Shown here one piece after another: positions 22,249 to 34,599 of a DNA stretch of 64,000 nt (position 1 is its first letter; the number at the start of each line of letters is the position of its first letter). Origin of the DNA: Palaemon carinicauda (taxonomy: Eukaryota; Arthropoda; Malacostraca; Decapoda; Palaemonidae). Where the stretch lies: positions 53,722,968 through 53,786,967 of the forward strand of contig NC_090763.1 of assembly GCF_036898095.1 (NCBI RefSeq). Direction: 5' to 3'. A program made the translations under genes and the position numbers. A model generated the notes under the pieces. That model made no database searches. It had not been told where the DNA came from and was given only the letters and a program-made list of their open reading frames with translations.

Positions 22249-24590
22249 TGACGGAGCCGGACACAAGATCATGGTACTGCTGCACAGTCTGTGAACTGTC
22301 AACCATGGGGAAGCGAGGAAGTACAGTGACAACCCGAAGCTGTCTAGACTGTCTGGGTCGTACAGACAACTCCTTATCGGGTTGCTGAGGTTGCCGCACT
22401 GCGTCACAACAAGTCACTTCTGCTGGTTGTTGAACCGTCTTCCCAGTGACACACTGACTCCGTGAACAAAAAATCCTTTAACAAGGACTAAGCTTGGACT
22501 GTATGTCTTGCAACACAGCTCAAGGTCTATGGGAGCAGGTGTGGTAACAGACGGGGTTAGTGACTGAAGTGGAACCATTACCTTCCCTGGAAGCATGTTA
22601 TGCTTAAATAAAAGTCCATAGGAGGCTACGCAGCTAAAGGCTCCTCTCCAAATGACAGAGTCCTCAAGGGAATATCAGAAGGAGGGAGAAAAGCACTTTC
22701 TCATCTACAGGGACCATATCCGAGAAAAGTTAAGTTCTCTCAGTGAGGGTTTCAATGGTGCAAAAGCAGCAGACTAGAAGGCAACATTATGAAACTGCTT
22801 GACAGTCTAGTGAGTTGGCAACAACCAAAGATGTATGACTGAGAAGCATGCGGTAAGGTATGCAGAGCATGTTGTATGCAGAGCATGCTGTATGTAGAGC
22901 ATGCTGTATGCAGAGCATGCTGTATGCAGAGCATGTTGTATGCAGAGCATGCTGAATGCAGAGCATGCTGTATGCAGAGCATGTTGTATGCAGAGCATGC
23001 TGTATGTAGAGCATGTTGTATGCAGAGCATGCTGAATGCAGAGCATGCTGTATGCAGAGCATGTTGTATGCAGAGCATGCTGTATGCAGAGCATGCTGTA
23101 TGTAGAGCATGCTGTAAGGTAAGCAGAGCGTGTTGCATGGCGTTTAACATTTCTCAGAAATTCCATGACCAGCGCTAGAGTGCTTCATGCATGCTTGCAT
23201 GGGGTTTTAATATCAACATAATATTTACCTTACATTCATAACTCATGATTCATTTTTGTTTTGAAGATATTTTTGCCATATTTTGCGATATTGTTAAAAA
23301 TATATTGCAAGGAATACATATATATTTTTATATAAGTAAGACAAATAACTTCCATTATCATAATGTTTGTGTAGGCATACATGTAGATGATTACAAATGC
23401 AAGTTATGAAAGTAATGAGGTGTTATTATTGTCATTTGTTATTTCTCAAGTTGAGGAGAAAGTGGCAGATGCATGCGTTAAGGTGGCTGACTCATAGCAT
23501 GAGGTTGCTGCCTCAAGAGTTGCGCTTGCTGTAAGGGTTGCGGATGCGCAGTAGCAGGTTCCTGAGGAACGAGTTAAGGTTCCTGAGGTGTGAGCTGCGA
23601 GAGTTGAGATAGTGGCAGCGCAGAACGCAGTTCTTGTCTCGCGAGTTGAGGTTCCTGAGGAGCTAGCCTAAGCTGCAGCGAGTGCTGAGGTGGCTGCCTC
23701 ATTGATGGAAGAGGTTGTCGTACCTCAAGAGATTGTTGCCTCGCTGGTGGAACCGCAAGCGGAAGCGGAGGAAGTAAGGCATAAGACTCCTGCTCCCATT
23801 GCTGAGGTTGCCTTAAGGAAGGTTAAGGTTGCTGCACAACGCTGGTAACTGGCAACTCAGAACGCGGTAAGGTAGCCTGAGGAACCTCAACTTCGTACGC
23901 CTGGCAGACTGGACTGCGGTGAGGCGGAGCTCTCGCAGGAGGAGGCGGAGGTTGCTGCACACCGCTGGTAACTGGCAACTCAGAACGCGGTAAGGTAGCC
24001 TGAGGAACCTCAACTTCGTACGCCTGGCAGACTGGACTGCGGAGAGGCGGAGCGTTCGCAGGAGGAGGTGTAACCTTCTCAGCCTGAAACTCATGCATTA
24101 AGACCCCAAGCTGCGACTGCATGGACTGCAGCAAAGTCGTCTTGGGATCAACAGACGATAAGGTCTGTTGTGGCATCGCCTTACCTCTCTTAGGAGGTGT
24201 GCAGTCACCTGAGACTGAGGAGAGTCAGAGCTAACCCAATGACTGCATCCGGGTTGTTGAACTCTAACTTCGTACGTCTGGCATAGGTCTGGACTTTACG
24301 TTTAAGAGGTCTTGAGACCTGAGACCAGCGTTTTCTCCCCGAAATTTCTTCTGCAGACGAGCAAAATAAGGGCTCAATCGTCTGCGGGTGGGAGTGACGG
24401 TCTCTTAAGACACGCCCGCAACCACCGAGGATACTTCTGTGCGCCGATCAAGGCCTGCCGAACCCTTTTGCCCTTCGACATTGCTTCTCCCCTGGGCTTG
24501 GGAGCTTGCAAGAGGTCCCGGACTGGGAGGACGACTGGCACGCACAGAAGTACCCTCACGCACAACACTGACACACTTTGCGCTAATCAC
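22249..24590 (-). pseudogene. DIRS-c gag-derived region
   Basis: Gag remnants include a 117-residue open stretch (23823-24176) with a direct duplication of about 120 bp encoding a R-S-P-V-C-Q-A-Y-E-V block twice. The S-P-G-P-L-A-S-S-Q block lies near 24490-24550. It shares the AT-rich insert with DIRS-d (here 23209-23440). No Cys cluster. Confidence 0.68.
22860..23131. repeat. 16-bp minisatellite in DIRS-c
   Basis: About 17 copies of the same unit as in DIRS-d and DIRS-b, with a different copy number and variant order. Confidence 0.87.
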
Positions 24591-24939
24591 TTATCACTTT
24601 TGATTTTCTGTTTGCACTTATTTCACTGAACTCGAAACTTTAAGTGGTTTGTACCTGAAACACGCAATTCTATCCTTTCTCAAAAGTTAGTAATTGCGAA
24701 AACAGAATTACAATGTAACAGAAAAATCTAATGAAAGATAAATAATTCAGTGGCTGGAAAGAGACTAAACACTAGATCAAATAAACTACGTTTAAAATCT
24801 CTCACCGCATAAAGCTTGAGAACAAGAAAAACTCTAGAAACGTTTACCTTCTTCCCCTAAAGAGACTAGGGAGAAGAGCAAAAACGATAACAACGTTACT
24901 CGCTTGAACGAAACATTTATCCTCCTCTTTCTCCCTCCG

Positions 24940-24972
<33 letters not shown>

Positions 24973-25720
24973 TGACTTAGAACCTGAGAGAAGAGCCCAA
25001 TCATATATATCGTTAAAACATATTATTGTTAAAGGAAAATATTTCCCAAAATGAAAAGTTCCTTTGTAGAATTAAAACCATTAAGTTAAGAAAGAATGAA
25101 CAAAACGCTAGACACGGTTACTCTTACTGCAACGTGACACCGTGAAAATTCTCTCTCTATCGTAACGATAGAGCGCAAGTTGAACGTTCTGAAACGTCAA
25201 CAACTGCAGAGACAAAACAAAACGTTAGTTCAACTTTGAAAACAGTACGAGACTATCAAAGAAATTCTTTCAAAAACATAAAAATAGCATAATATGTTAA
25301 CAGGTAAAACCGAAATGACGGGCTCAATGTTAATTAACTTCGGTACAAGAAAAGACCGCCTACCATTAGGAAAGGTCGAATATATAAAAATTAATTTTAA
25401 TAATTTTATAATAAAAGGAAGTTAATCGAAGAGGCCTATAAAAGGCGGAGAGATAAAATAAATCTATAACTTTTGTTAAGCAAAATTAAGAAAGAGAGTC
25501 TATACTCTCTTAGACACCAACACTTCCGTCTGAGGGAAGGGTCGGCCATTTAAAAGGTGAAAGAGAGTTCATACTCTCTTCGTCACCATAATTAAATTAA
25601 TTCCAAAAGCTAACTAAGCTAATATAGAAGTTTCTAGTATAGCGAATAGCTGCAAATTTTAGAGAAATACTTCACCAAACCGTGAACAATACTCCAAAAT
25701 CATAAGCGTATCCAAGAACG
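24591..25720. other. DIRS-c AT-rich 5' non-coding region with CT microsatellite
   Basis: Homologous to the same region in DIRS-b and DIRS-d, with a CT run at about 24941-24972. No coding signal was found. Confidence 0.7.
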
Positions 25721-25908
25721 TCTTGCCGGAAGCACGACAGAGGAAAAAGTGAGGTGGCGTCAACAACAAGTACTGTAGTACCTGGCCACAGGTGGCGCTT
25801 GTGAGTACACCCCCTTCTAGTATAGTGATAGCTGGCGTATCCCTCCCGTAGAATTCTGTCGGGCAACGGAGTTGACAGCTACATGATTATCGGGTAAGTT
25901 TAATATTG
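25721..25908. repeat. DIRS-c right inverted terminal repeat
   Basis: Inverse of the terminus at 12580-12740. Both carry the c-specific 'ctacgggagggatacg' variant, confirming that these two ends belong to the same element despite lying 13 kb apart. Confidence 0.85.
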
Positions 25909-25912
25909 AAAA

Positions 25913-28606
25913 TTTCTTATTATTTGTCAAATCAGGAGAGGTAGAAGGTGTCATTGGGAAGTATGGTGTACCAGGCAAAAATGAGAGTGGTGAGAGACTG
26001 GTAGATATGCATGTTGAACAAGAGCTATTAAAAAGTTGTAGTTTTTCCAAAAAGAAAGATAATAACAAGTATACATGGCTAAGAGTGGCAATTGGAAGAG
26101 TTGTAGAGAGGGCATTAATGGATTTTGTGTTGATAGATAGAAGAATGTTGGGAAGATTGAAAGACGTGCACATGTTTAGGGGTATGGCTAACGGTACTTC
26201 TGATCTTTTTTTGGTGGAAGGAAAATTATTTGTAGCAAGAGAGTGGGGGAATGGAGTGGGGGGGGGATGTAAAAGGGAGGTAGTGAAGGTTGAAAAGTGA
26301 ATAAATCCTGAGGTAAAAAGTGAATGTTAAAAAAGATTAGAAATGGCATATGACAGAGTGAAAGTGAGAGAAACTGGTAATTTAGATGAGGAGTGGAAGT
26401 TAGCAAAAGAAAAGTTTGTTGGGATTGCAAGTGATGTGTGTGGCAAGAGGTTTGTTGGGGCAGCATGAGGAAGAGTAGTGAATGGTGGAATGGAGTGAAA
26501 ATAAAAGTGGAAGAGAAAATGAGGGCATTTGAAGAATTGTTGCAGAGTAATAGTGTAGAGAAGTATGAAAGATATAGAGAGAAAAATGTGGAAGTAAAAC
26601 GTAAGATAGTTGAGGCAAAGAGGGCGGCTGACTGGTGGTGGGGTCAGGGATAGGGTCGTTCATATGAAGAGATTAAGAAGTTTTGGAAAAAAGTACGGAA
26701 GGGAGGTTCGAGAATTGAAGAGAGTGTGAAGGATGGAAATGGAAGGTTGTTAAAAAGAGAGGCGGCAAGGAAAAGGTGGGGGGAATATTTTGAAAGGTTA
26801 GTGAATGCTGAGGATAATAGGGAGGCAGATGTAATTGCTGCTGCAGGTGTTGAGGTGCCAGTGATGGGAGATAAAAATGAGAGAGAGATTATAAGAGAGG
26901 AAGTGAGGAGAATACTAGATGAAACGAGAGTAGGAAAAGCACCTAGTATGGATGGTGTGAGAACTGAGATGTTAAAGGAAGGGGGTGTGACTGTACTTGA
27001 ATGGTTAGTGAGAATGTTTAATATATGTTTTATGTTGTAGACCAGTAGACTGGGTTTGTGCGTTTATTGTAATTCAAGGGGTATTAGTTTACTGAGTGTG
27101 ATTGGAAAAGTATATGGTAGAGTACTAATTAATAAGATTAAGGATAAAACAAAGAATGAAACCTTCTAAGTACAGTGTGGTTTTAGAAGAGGTAGGGGAT
27201 GTATGAATCAGATTTTTACAATTAGGCAGATATGCGAGAAATATTTAGCAAAAGGCAAGGAGGTGTATGTTGCGTTTATGGATCTGGAGAAAGCGTAAGA
27301 TAGAGTTGATAGGGAATAGATGTGGAATGTGATGCGGTTATATAGAATTGGTGGAAGGTTGTTGCAAGCAGGGAAGAGTTTCTACAAAGGTAGTAAAGCA
27401 TGTGTTAGGATAGGAAATGAAGTGAACAAGTGGTTTCCAGTGAGAGTGGGGATGAGACAGCGATGTGTGATGTCGCCCTAGTTGTTGAATTTGTTTGCTG
27501 ATGGAGTGGTGAGAGAGGTGAATGCTCGAGTACTTGGCCGAAGATTGAAACTGATAGACAAGAGTGATCATAAATGGGAGGTAAATCCGTAGTTGTTTGA
27601 GGATGACACTGAACTGGTTGCAGACTCAGAAGAGATGCTTGGTCGATTAGTGACAGTTTGGAGGGGCATGTAAGAGAAGGAAGTTGAGAGTTAATGTGGG
27701 TAAAAGTAAGGTTGTAAGATGCACGAGAAGGGAGGGTGGTGCAATTTTGAATGTCATGTTGAATGGAGTGTTACTTGAGGAAGTAGATCAGTTTAAGTAC
27801 AGTACTTGGGGTCGGTTGTTGCAGCAAATGGTAGAGTGGAAGCAAATGTACATCAGAGAGTGAATGAAGGACGCAAAGTGTTGGGGGCAGTAAAGGGAGT
27901 GGTAAAGAATAAAGGGTTAGGCATGAATATAGAGAGAGTTCTGTATGAGAAAGTATTTGTACCAAATGTGATGTATGGATTGGGGTTGTGGGGAATGAAA
28001 GCGACAGAAATTAAATGTGTTTGAGATGAAGTGTCTGAGGAGTATGGCTGGTGTATCTTGATTAGATAGGGTTGGGAACAAAATAGTGAGGGTGAGAATG
28101 GGTGTAAGAAATGATTTAGCAGCTAGAGTGGATATGAATGTGTTTAGGTGGTTTGGCCATGTTGAGAGAATGGAAAGTGGCTGTCTGCTTAAAGGTGATG
28201 AATGAAAGAGTTGATGGGAGAAGTACAAGAGGAAGGCCAAGGTTTGGGTGGACGGATGGAGTGAAGAAAGTTCTCTGGGTGATAGGAGGATAGATATGAG
28301 AGAGGCAAGAGAGCGTGATAGAAATAGGAAAGAATGGAGAGTGATTATGACGCAGTTCTGGTAGGCCCTGCTGCTTCCTCCGGTTGCCATGGTGACCGAA
28401 GTAGCAGCAGTAGGGGATTCAGCGTATGAAGCTTTATTTACGGTGGATAACGGGGGAGGGTGGGCTGTGGCACCATAGCAGTACCAGCCAAACTCGGCTG
28501 AATCCCTCATCAAGCTGGGAGGAGCGGAGAGAGAAAAGGTTCCTTTTTTTTCATTTGTGTGATGTCGGCTAACCCCCAAAAATGGGGGAAGTGCCTTAGT
28601 AAATAG
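25913..28606 (+). mobile_element. Broken RTE-like non-LTR retrotransposon (LINE)
   Basis: On the plus strand the remnants of one ORF can be followed. An endonuclease C-terminal part lies at 25925-26240 (EGVIGKYGVPG, KYTWLRV, MDFVLIDRRM, SDLFLVEGKL, where SDLFL stands for the usual SDHFL). A linker (RWGEYFERLVN) follows at 26770-26810, then reverse transcriptase at 26900-27660 (GKAPSMDGV, then MDLEKA, then FEDDTELVADS in place of YADDT). A C-terminal part at 27800-28350 includes FRWFGHVERM. Stops and frameshifts break it many times. It lacks the 5' part and ends with a 3' UTR found again at 41090 and 41650. Clade assignment is inferred from motif style. Confidence 0.75.
28340..28606 (+). repeat. 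3' UTR of the RTE-like LINE
   Basis: Starts near 'gccctgctgcttcctccgg' and ends with 'gggggaagtgcctta' and a short tail. It is shared with the LINE tails at 41090-41283 and 41547-41937. Confidence 0.75.
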
Positions 28607-28788
28607 AATGGATAGAATTTTATTTATGAAGAAGTTTTTGGTTATTTTGGTCTGAAATACAATACAGTAATATAAAGCTACTTCAATGATTAACAAAATA
28701 TTATGATTTTGTGTTACCTTGCCAAGAATAAAGCCAGATGGGAAGCAAACACAAGGTTGAGATTCAGTCTTAGGGAAAGCAAAGAACA

Positions 28789-28886
28789 TGGCAGTCTACG
28801 GAGGGTCGCAGGCCCCCATAGGTAAGTAGGTAAGGATACGGCTCTTATGTTAGGTCAAGTGGGGAACCTTAAGTTAGGTGGTGTTC
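28789..28886. repeat. Dispersed repeat (family R2), copy 1
   Basis: Reads 'gcagtctacggagggtcgca' through 'ttaggtggtgttc'. It is about 75-80% similar by eye to 56200-56309, and its start matches 56663-56702. Confidence 0.55.
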
Positions 28887-30257
28887 TTTGTTTCTTTCCT
28901 TTTTAAAATGTGTTTTTTTCAGTCATAATTTTTAAAAATTTTACACCGTTTTGTCCCAACAAATTACAAAGGCTCCCTAACCTAGATTAGGGTATTCAGG
29001 AAAATTTAATGCATGCTTTGTCTACATGATATTTTGCAGAACAAATAAAATAGGAGTACCAGTAGAATACAGTTATCATGTATCTCAGGACTAGCAGACG
29101 AATAGGAGAAGGGGAAGCATTAGGGGTTTGACAAAGTAGAGATCCATTCCTCAAGTTAAGTTGGAGATTGTGTTCTGTGGGTTATGGAATACTGTACGAT
29201 AGTCCTAGTTCTGCAGAAGCTCCAAAGTTTGTAAAGAAGGTCAAAGGGTAAAATTATAGTTACGGACAGAACAACACTTTGAACAGTAAAAATATCTTCC
29301 TGTTGTAAATAATGTGCTTTCACTGAATTACACCTTCATTTTAACAGCAAATAAACTGAAAACCTGTTAAATCGTCTAAAAGCGGGGATATATTTTTTTT
29401 TAAAAATCTAATGGATTTGCTCTGCCTACAGCTTGCTTCAATTACAGAAAAAGAAAAACATCAAACTTCTATGTACTGGCAAGCGGTACATGCTGAGTTG
29501 TGCAAGCTAACCCCATTATCTATTATTTTTTTGATAATTAAGTTTTTATTAGTAGTGAAAATAAGTGCCATTTTCGACGAAAACGGACATTTTTCTATAG
29601 AAAACACCTGGTTTATAGTAAATAAGCTTTTTCCGTCCGTAACTATAATATAAACGGGAAAAGAACAGCCTACAACAGATACAAAAAGTAGTTTTTTCCT
29701 AGGTTACATTGCCCTGTAATACACTACAATAATACCGATTCTACAAGAGTAGTCTTGAACTAATGAACATTTATAGGTTTAAAAAACCTAAAATATACCT
29801 CGTGTACAGTAAGTTAATATTACTCTACCTTGGAGTTGGAACAAACAGGCTAGTCTAAGTCCAGTCGTCGAGTCATTCTCCCAATTTGATAAAATCAAGG
29901 GAAGATTCATTCACTGGAAAAACGTGTCTTATAAGAGCTTTGTGAAATATATGAATTGGTGGACTTGGAGTAGCAACAACTGTCACTTTTGATCGATTTT
30001 TCTCGAAGTAGGCTACAATATGTTCATTAATTATTCATGTTTGGCCATAAAGTAGTATTACCGGAAAAAGCCTTCAGAATGGTAGCGTCCCGTAGAAAAC
30101 ACTAGGATAAAGCTCTGATTTTGTTGACGTCACTAATAAGAGTTTTAGCTGACAAGGTACTTGTGGATGGTAACTCGTAATCCCTTTCAACCATAACAAC
30201 ACCGTCGTCTGCGGGTGGAAAGAATGTAAACAAAAGGACGACGGGTGCGTTCTTAAC
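28887..30257. other. AT-rich intergenic DNA, nothing recognised
   Basis: An 80-codon open frame at 29411-29653 has no recognisable feature. No repeats shared with the rest of the window were seen. Confidence 0.4.
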
Positions 30258-30579
30258 AAAAGAAATAGAGCCTCGCGTATTTATTGCCCGATTTTATTAA
30301 AATGAAAAAGCAAAATAGTTTTAAGTAAATAAAAAAATATAAAAATAAAACATAATTATAGTTAGAATCAATAAAATAATACCTGTCAAATCCTAAAAAA
30401 GAATTACTCCCAAAAGTTTAAAAAGAAATAGAGCCTCGCGTATTTATTGCCTGATTTTACTAAAAATGAAAAAGCAAAATAGTTTTAAGTATATAAAAAT
30501 ATACCAATAAAACATGATTATAATTAACATCAATAAAAATACCTATCAAATCTTAAAAAAGAATTATTCCCAAAAGTTC
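30258..30579. repeat. Tandem duplication of a 163-bp unit
   Basis: Copy 1 is 30258-30420 and copy 2 is 30421-30579, both starting 'aaagaaatagagcctcgcg' and ending 'ttcccaaaagtt' or close to it. Confidence 0.85.
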
Positions 30580-31008
30580 AGAAACTTGCCAAATGTTAGC
30601 GATGGTATTGTTGACGTTTGACTTTTACCTGGCAATGACATATCGATAGATACAAAGCAGCTGTTAAACAAAGCTATTATTGTATTATGATAGTAACTGC
30701 TCGATGGAAATGATAATTAAGAGACCATGACATTGCTTTCGGTCCATTCTGTCATTTGATGAAGAACATTGACTTTAATTACTTTTATTGCGTTTTTACT
30801 CCTAGAATACAGTTAGGACAGCAATTACATAGAAAATGTTATTTGAATTCTTTCATAAGAAATGGTTGTTTGACTTCTGATGCCCAACATATTCTATTAT
30901 TCTTCCAAATAATTACATTATACTTGAAATGAAACAAAATACGAATTAAAATCATGCATCATGCTTGCAGTTCCTTCACTATTTAAGCTCAATCATCATC
31001 ATCTTCTC

Positions 31009-31098
31009 CTACGCCTGTTGGAGCCCTTGGACTTATAGGATCCTGCTTGTCCAATTATAATTGCGGCTTAGGTAATAATAATAATAATAATAATAATA
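31009..31098 (+). repeat. ATT-tailed dispersed repeat (R1), 3' end only
   Basis: Reads 'gcctgttggagcccttggac' to an AAT microsatellite. It is the reverse complement of the ends at 10502, 33781 and 56704, so the repeat tail points to the plus strand here. Confidence 0.7.
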
Positions 31099-31169
31099 TA
31101 TCTCCCTTTGATTAATATAGCTTCACACACATATCTAACGTAATCAAAACAGTCAATTATTATTTCGAA

Positions 31170-31700
31170 TAACTTACATTGGATTTGAAATATAACAAAC
31201 TACGAATTGCAGTTTATTCACCATATACGCTTGATAAACTATTAGTATTTATTTTAATATCGAATAACAGCCACACGTTAATTTTTTTACAGAATACCTC
31301 ACTCAAAACAGAAAATAGAATTAATCAGTCATTTAGACAAGCTTTAAAGTTCATCCTACTCCTTATGACGTCATAAACACGTATTTTTTTGTTAATAGAA
31401 ATAACTATTTGGTAATTAGAATGTATTCATCTGATAGATTATATTATTAAACATCTTATATAGGACTGTTTCTATATATATTGAAGAAAATATATCTATA
31501 ATTTCCTTAAAAACAAAATTTCTTCTGGTCCGTCCCCCTAAAGCAGGAGCGTTTGAAAACATTATGATGGAAATTCGGGCATGTTTCTCAAACAGCAACT
31601 CATAAGTCCTAAGAACTCTCACTTGGCGGGATATTCCAGTCATCTGATTGGCTGTATCTTCTCAGCCGCGATTGGCTGTTACATTGTTTACAAATTACAC
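31170..31700. repeat. Diverged duplicated block, copy 1
   Basis: Aligned by eye with 32570-33070. Shared landmarks are a TGACGTCA-type site, 'actgtttctatatat', 'aaaatatatct', 'tttctcaaacagcaactca', and paired 'tgattggct' sites. A shorter related segment repeats at 31880-32060 and 32220-32410. Confidence 0.6.
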
Positions 31701-32569
31701 AAACGCATCTAACATCGTAGCCAGAACTCAGTTAATTATTCCTTACAATGACCCATTTGTCTAGATTACTCATTTGAACAAGATCCATTATCTATTGAAT
31801 TAATAAATAAATATTATTATTAGTTTGTTTTAACAAATAATTGCGACGTTTAAGTGTTAATTGATTTACAACAAGTATAGGTACTCCTACCTTTACAGTC
31901 GAGTTCATTCATAAAATACGAGATTGCATGACGTCACCTACAGCCACCAATCACAGCAGAGGATCAATCAGCCAATGAGACGCTAGATATTTCCCGCTAA
32001 GAAAACGCATAAGGTGATAGAGTTCCTCTAACTTTATGAGATGCTGTTGGCAAACGAATCAAATTCTCAAGATATTTCACTCTAGTTAAGGGTTTTTTTT
32101 TGTCCTACTTATTTTAAACACATAACAGTGACATTTAAGATGCATTTATTATCAAAAGGGTTGTTTTGAGTTCCATAAGATTTGTAGTTTTTGTCATAAA
32201 CAATTTGAAGGTGTATAGGTATTTCACTACTACTACCCAGTTTAATTTATTCATAAAATACAATTACATAACGTCTAATACAATTATTATCAATCATAAC
32301 AGAGGACGAATTTGCCAATGAAATAACAGATATTTCCCACTAAATGCATATGGGGTATATGTTCCTTCTCATTTATGGGCAGATGTTGGCTAACTAATCA
32401 AATTCACACAGCGATATAAAAAGATCTATTTAATTACTATTTTTTTAGTTTGCTTCCATAAAAGTTCAAATTCTTAGGTCGTAATCTATCAGAAATATGT
32501 CTGTATAGGATACTGTTGGTATTAAAACGTACAACGATATATTTCCTAGTAAAGATAATGATTTGGTAA

Positions 32570-33070
32570 TGATCTATTACATTATACTTGAACTGTAACA
32601 AAGTATTAACTAAAGCCATATAGTTATATCACTATTTGACTTGATATGATGGTATTAAATATCACGTGTTAATACCTCATTCAAACCAAACAAAGAAGTT
32701 AATCAATCATTTAGTTTTAGACCATCTGGAAAATTCACCCTTCTCATTATGACGTCAGACTTATTTTCTTAATAAGATTATTTTGTAATAAGAATTTATC
32801 ATATTAATATGTTATGTTATAAAACATTCTATAACGAACTGTTTCTATATATTTAAAGAAAATATATCTCTAATTCACACACGAGTACAGAAATCTTCAG
32901 CTCCGTCTCCCATAGCTAGATCGTTTTACGGATATTGAGTGGGTTTCTCAAACAGCAACTCAATAACTCATATATCACCTTCCCGCAACGCTCTCTTACA
33001 GGTAAATTCCAGTCCTCTGATTGGCTATGTCTTCCTCAGCTGTGATTGGTGGTTGTCTTAGCTTAATACA
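32570..33070. repeat. Diverged duplicated block, copy 2
   Basis: Second copy of 31170-31700, with the same order of landmarks, including 'cattatgacgtcagac' and two 'tgattgg' sites near the right end. Confidence 0.6.
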
Positions 33071-33615
33071 GCTTCACAAATACACTGACAGCCGCAGTGT
33101 TGCCAGATAAAAGCTTATAATAAAATAGAGAAATGAGGTGGAAGTGCGAAATTCTCCAACAGACGAAAAAAGGGGATACTCAACTTACTTAGTCGATGAG
33201 AAAGAAGCTGAAGCATCCATGATCGAAAAACCCTCGAAAAGTAAAGAAAACTAGCAGAAACTCTCGAAGCAAAACGAAAGAGATCGCGCTGCAAAAGGGA
33301 AATCGTTCAACAGGATACATGTTAGTTGTAGCACATTGAGTGCGGGAGTTGTAAGGGCTCTCCTGTCCACGTCTCCTACCCTCACCTTTCCTCCAAGATA
33401 AGGTTAACTCTATTCAGGGAAGGATAACCATGACTTGTTATTGACACGTCCCTGATTTATACTGTACACGATATCTCTCGGGATAATCGTTCCGGAGGTA
33501 GGAACTCCGTTGATGCTTCTAAGGCAAATTTATCAAGAGTACCACTCACAGAAATATTCCTAGTAGACGCTGCCAATGAGTTACTTCCATCAGGAGGACA
33601 TGGCTCAAGCCTAAA

Positions 33616-33779
<164 letters not shown>

Positions 33780-33780
33780 T

Positions 33781-34437
33781 ACTAGCTGAGCTACAACCCT
33801 AGTTGGAAAAGCACGATGCTAGAAGCCCAGGGGCTCCAAGGAAAAATAGCCCATTGAGAAAAGGAAACAAGTAAATAAACTACATTAGTATTGACCAGTT
33901 AGAATAAGATATTTCAAGAACAGTAACATTAAAATAGATTTTTCATATATAAACTTTACAAACTTTAAAAAAAGATAGATAAATAAGATAGAATAGTGTT
34001 TCTGAGAGTACCCTTAAGCAAAAGAACTCTACCTCAAGACAGTGGAACTCCATGGTACAGAGGCTATGACACTACCCAAGAATAGAGAACAATGGCTTGA
34101 TTTTGGAGTGTCCTTCTTCAGGAAGAATTGCTTTATATAGCTAGAGTCTCTCTTCAACTCTTACCAAGAGGAGTTAACCACTGAACAATTACAGTGCAAT
34201 AGTTAACCCCTTACATGAAGAATTGTTCCATAATCTCAGTGTTGTCAGGTGTATGAGGACAGAGGAGAATGTGGAAAGAATAGGCCAGACTATTCGGTGT
34301 ATGTGTAGGCAAAGGAAAAATGAGCCGTAACTAAAGAGAGAGATCCAATGTAATACTGTCTGGCCAGTCAAAGGACCCAATAACTCTCTAGCGGTAGTAT
34401 CTCAACGGGTGGCTGGTGCCCTGGCCAACCTACTACC
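33781..34437 (-). repeat. ATT-tailed dispersed repeat (R1), longest copy
   Basis: From 'agctgagctacaaccctag' to 'tggccaacctactac'. It is the fullest copy in the window and shows the sequence ('aacattaaaatagattttt') into which DIRS-e inserted in the copy at 56704. Confidence 0.75.
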
Positions 34438-34443
34438 TACAAT

Positions 34444-34485
<42 letters not shown>

Positions 34486-34489
34486 GATA

Positions 34490-34562
<73 letters not shown>
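34444..34562. repeat. Compound CA, TA and GA microsatellite
   Basis: CA run at 34444-34464, TA run to about 34485, then a GA run of about 69 bp at 34494-34562. Confidence 0.95.
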
Positions 34563-34566
<4 letters not shown>

Positions 34567-34599
34567 GTACAGTACTGTATTATGTCAATGAAAGAACAT

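Larger units (their letters stand above)
20235..25908 (-). mobile_element. DIRS-c, outer element, 5' segment
   Basis: Continues the recombinase gene cut at 13575, then truncated RT-RNase H, gag-derived sequence, AT-rich 5' region and the right terminus ending ...ATTG at 25908, followed by AAAA. Structure and sequence match DIRS-d almost throughout. Confidence 0.88.

Noticed and set aside
27917..28789. 290-codon minus-strand open frame
   Set aside because: It is antisense to the RTE-like LINE C-terminus and 3' UTR, where the sense strand shows the homologous motifs.
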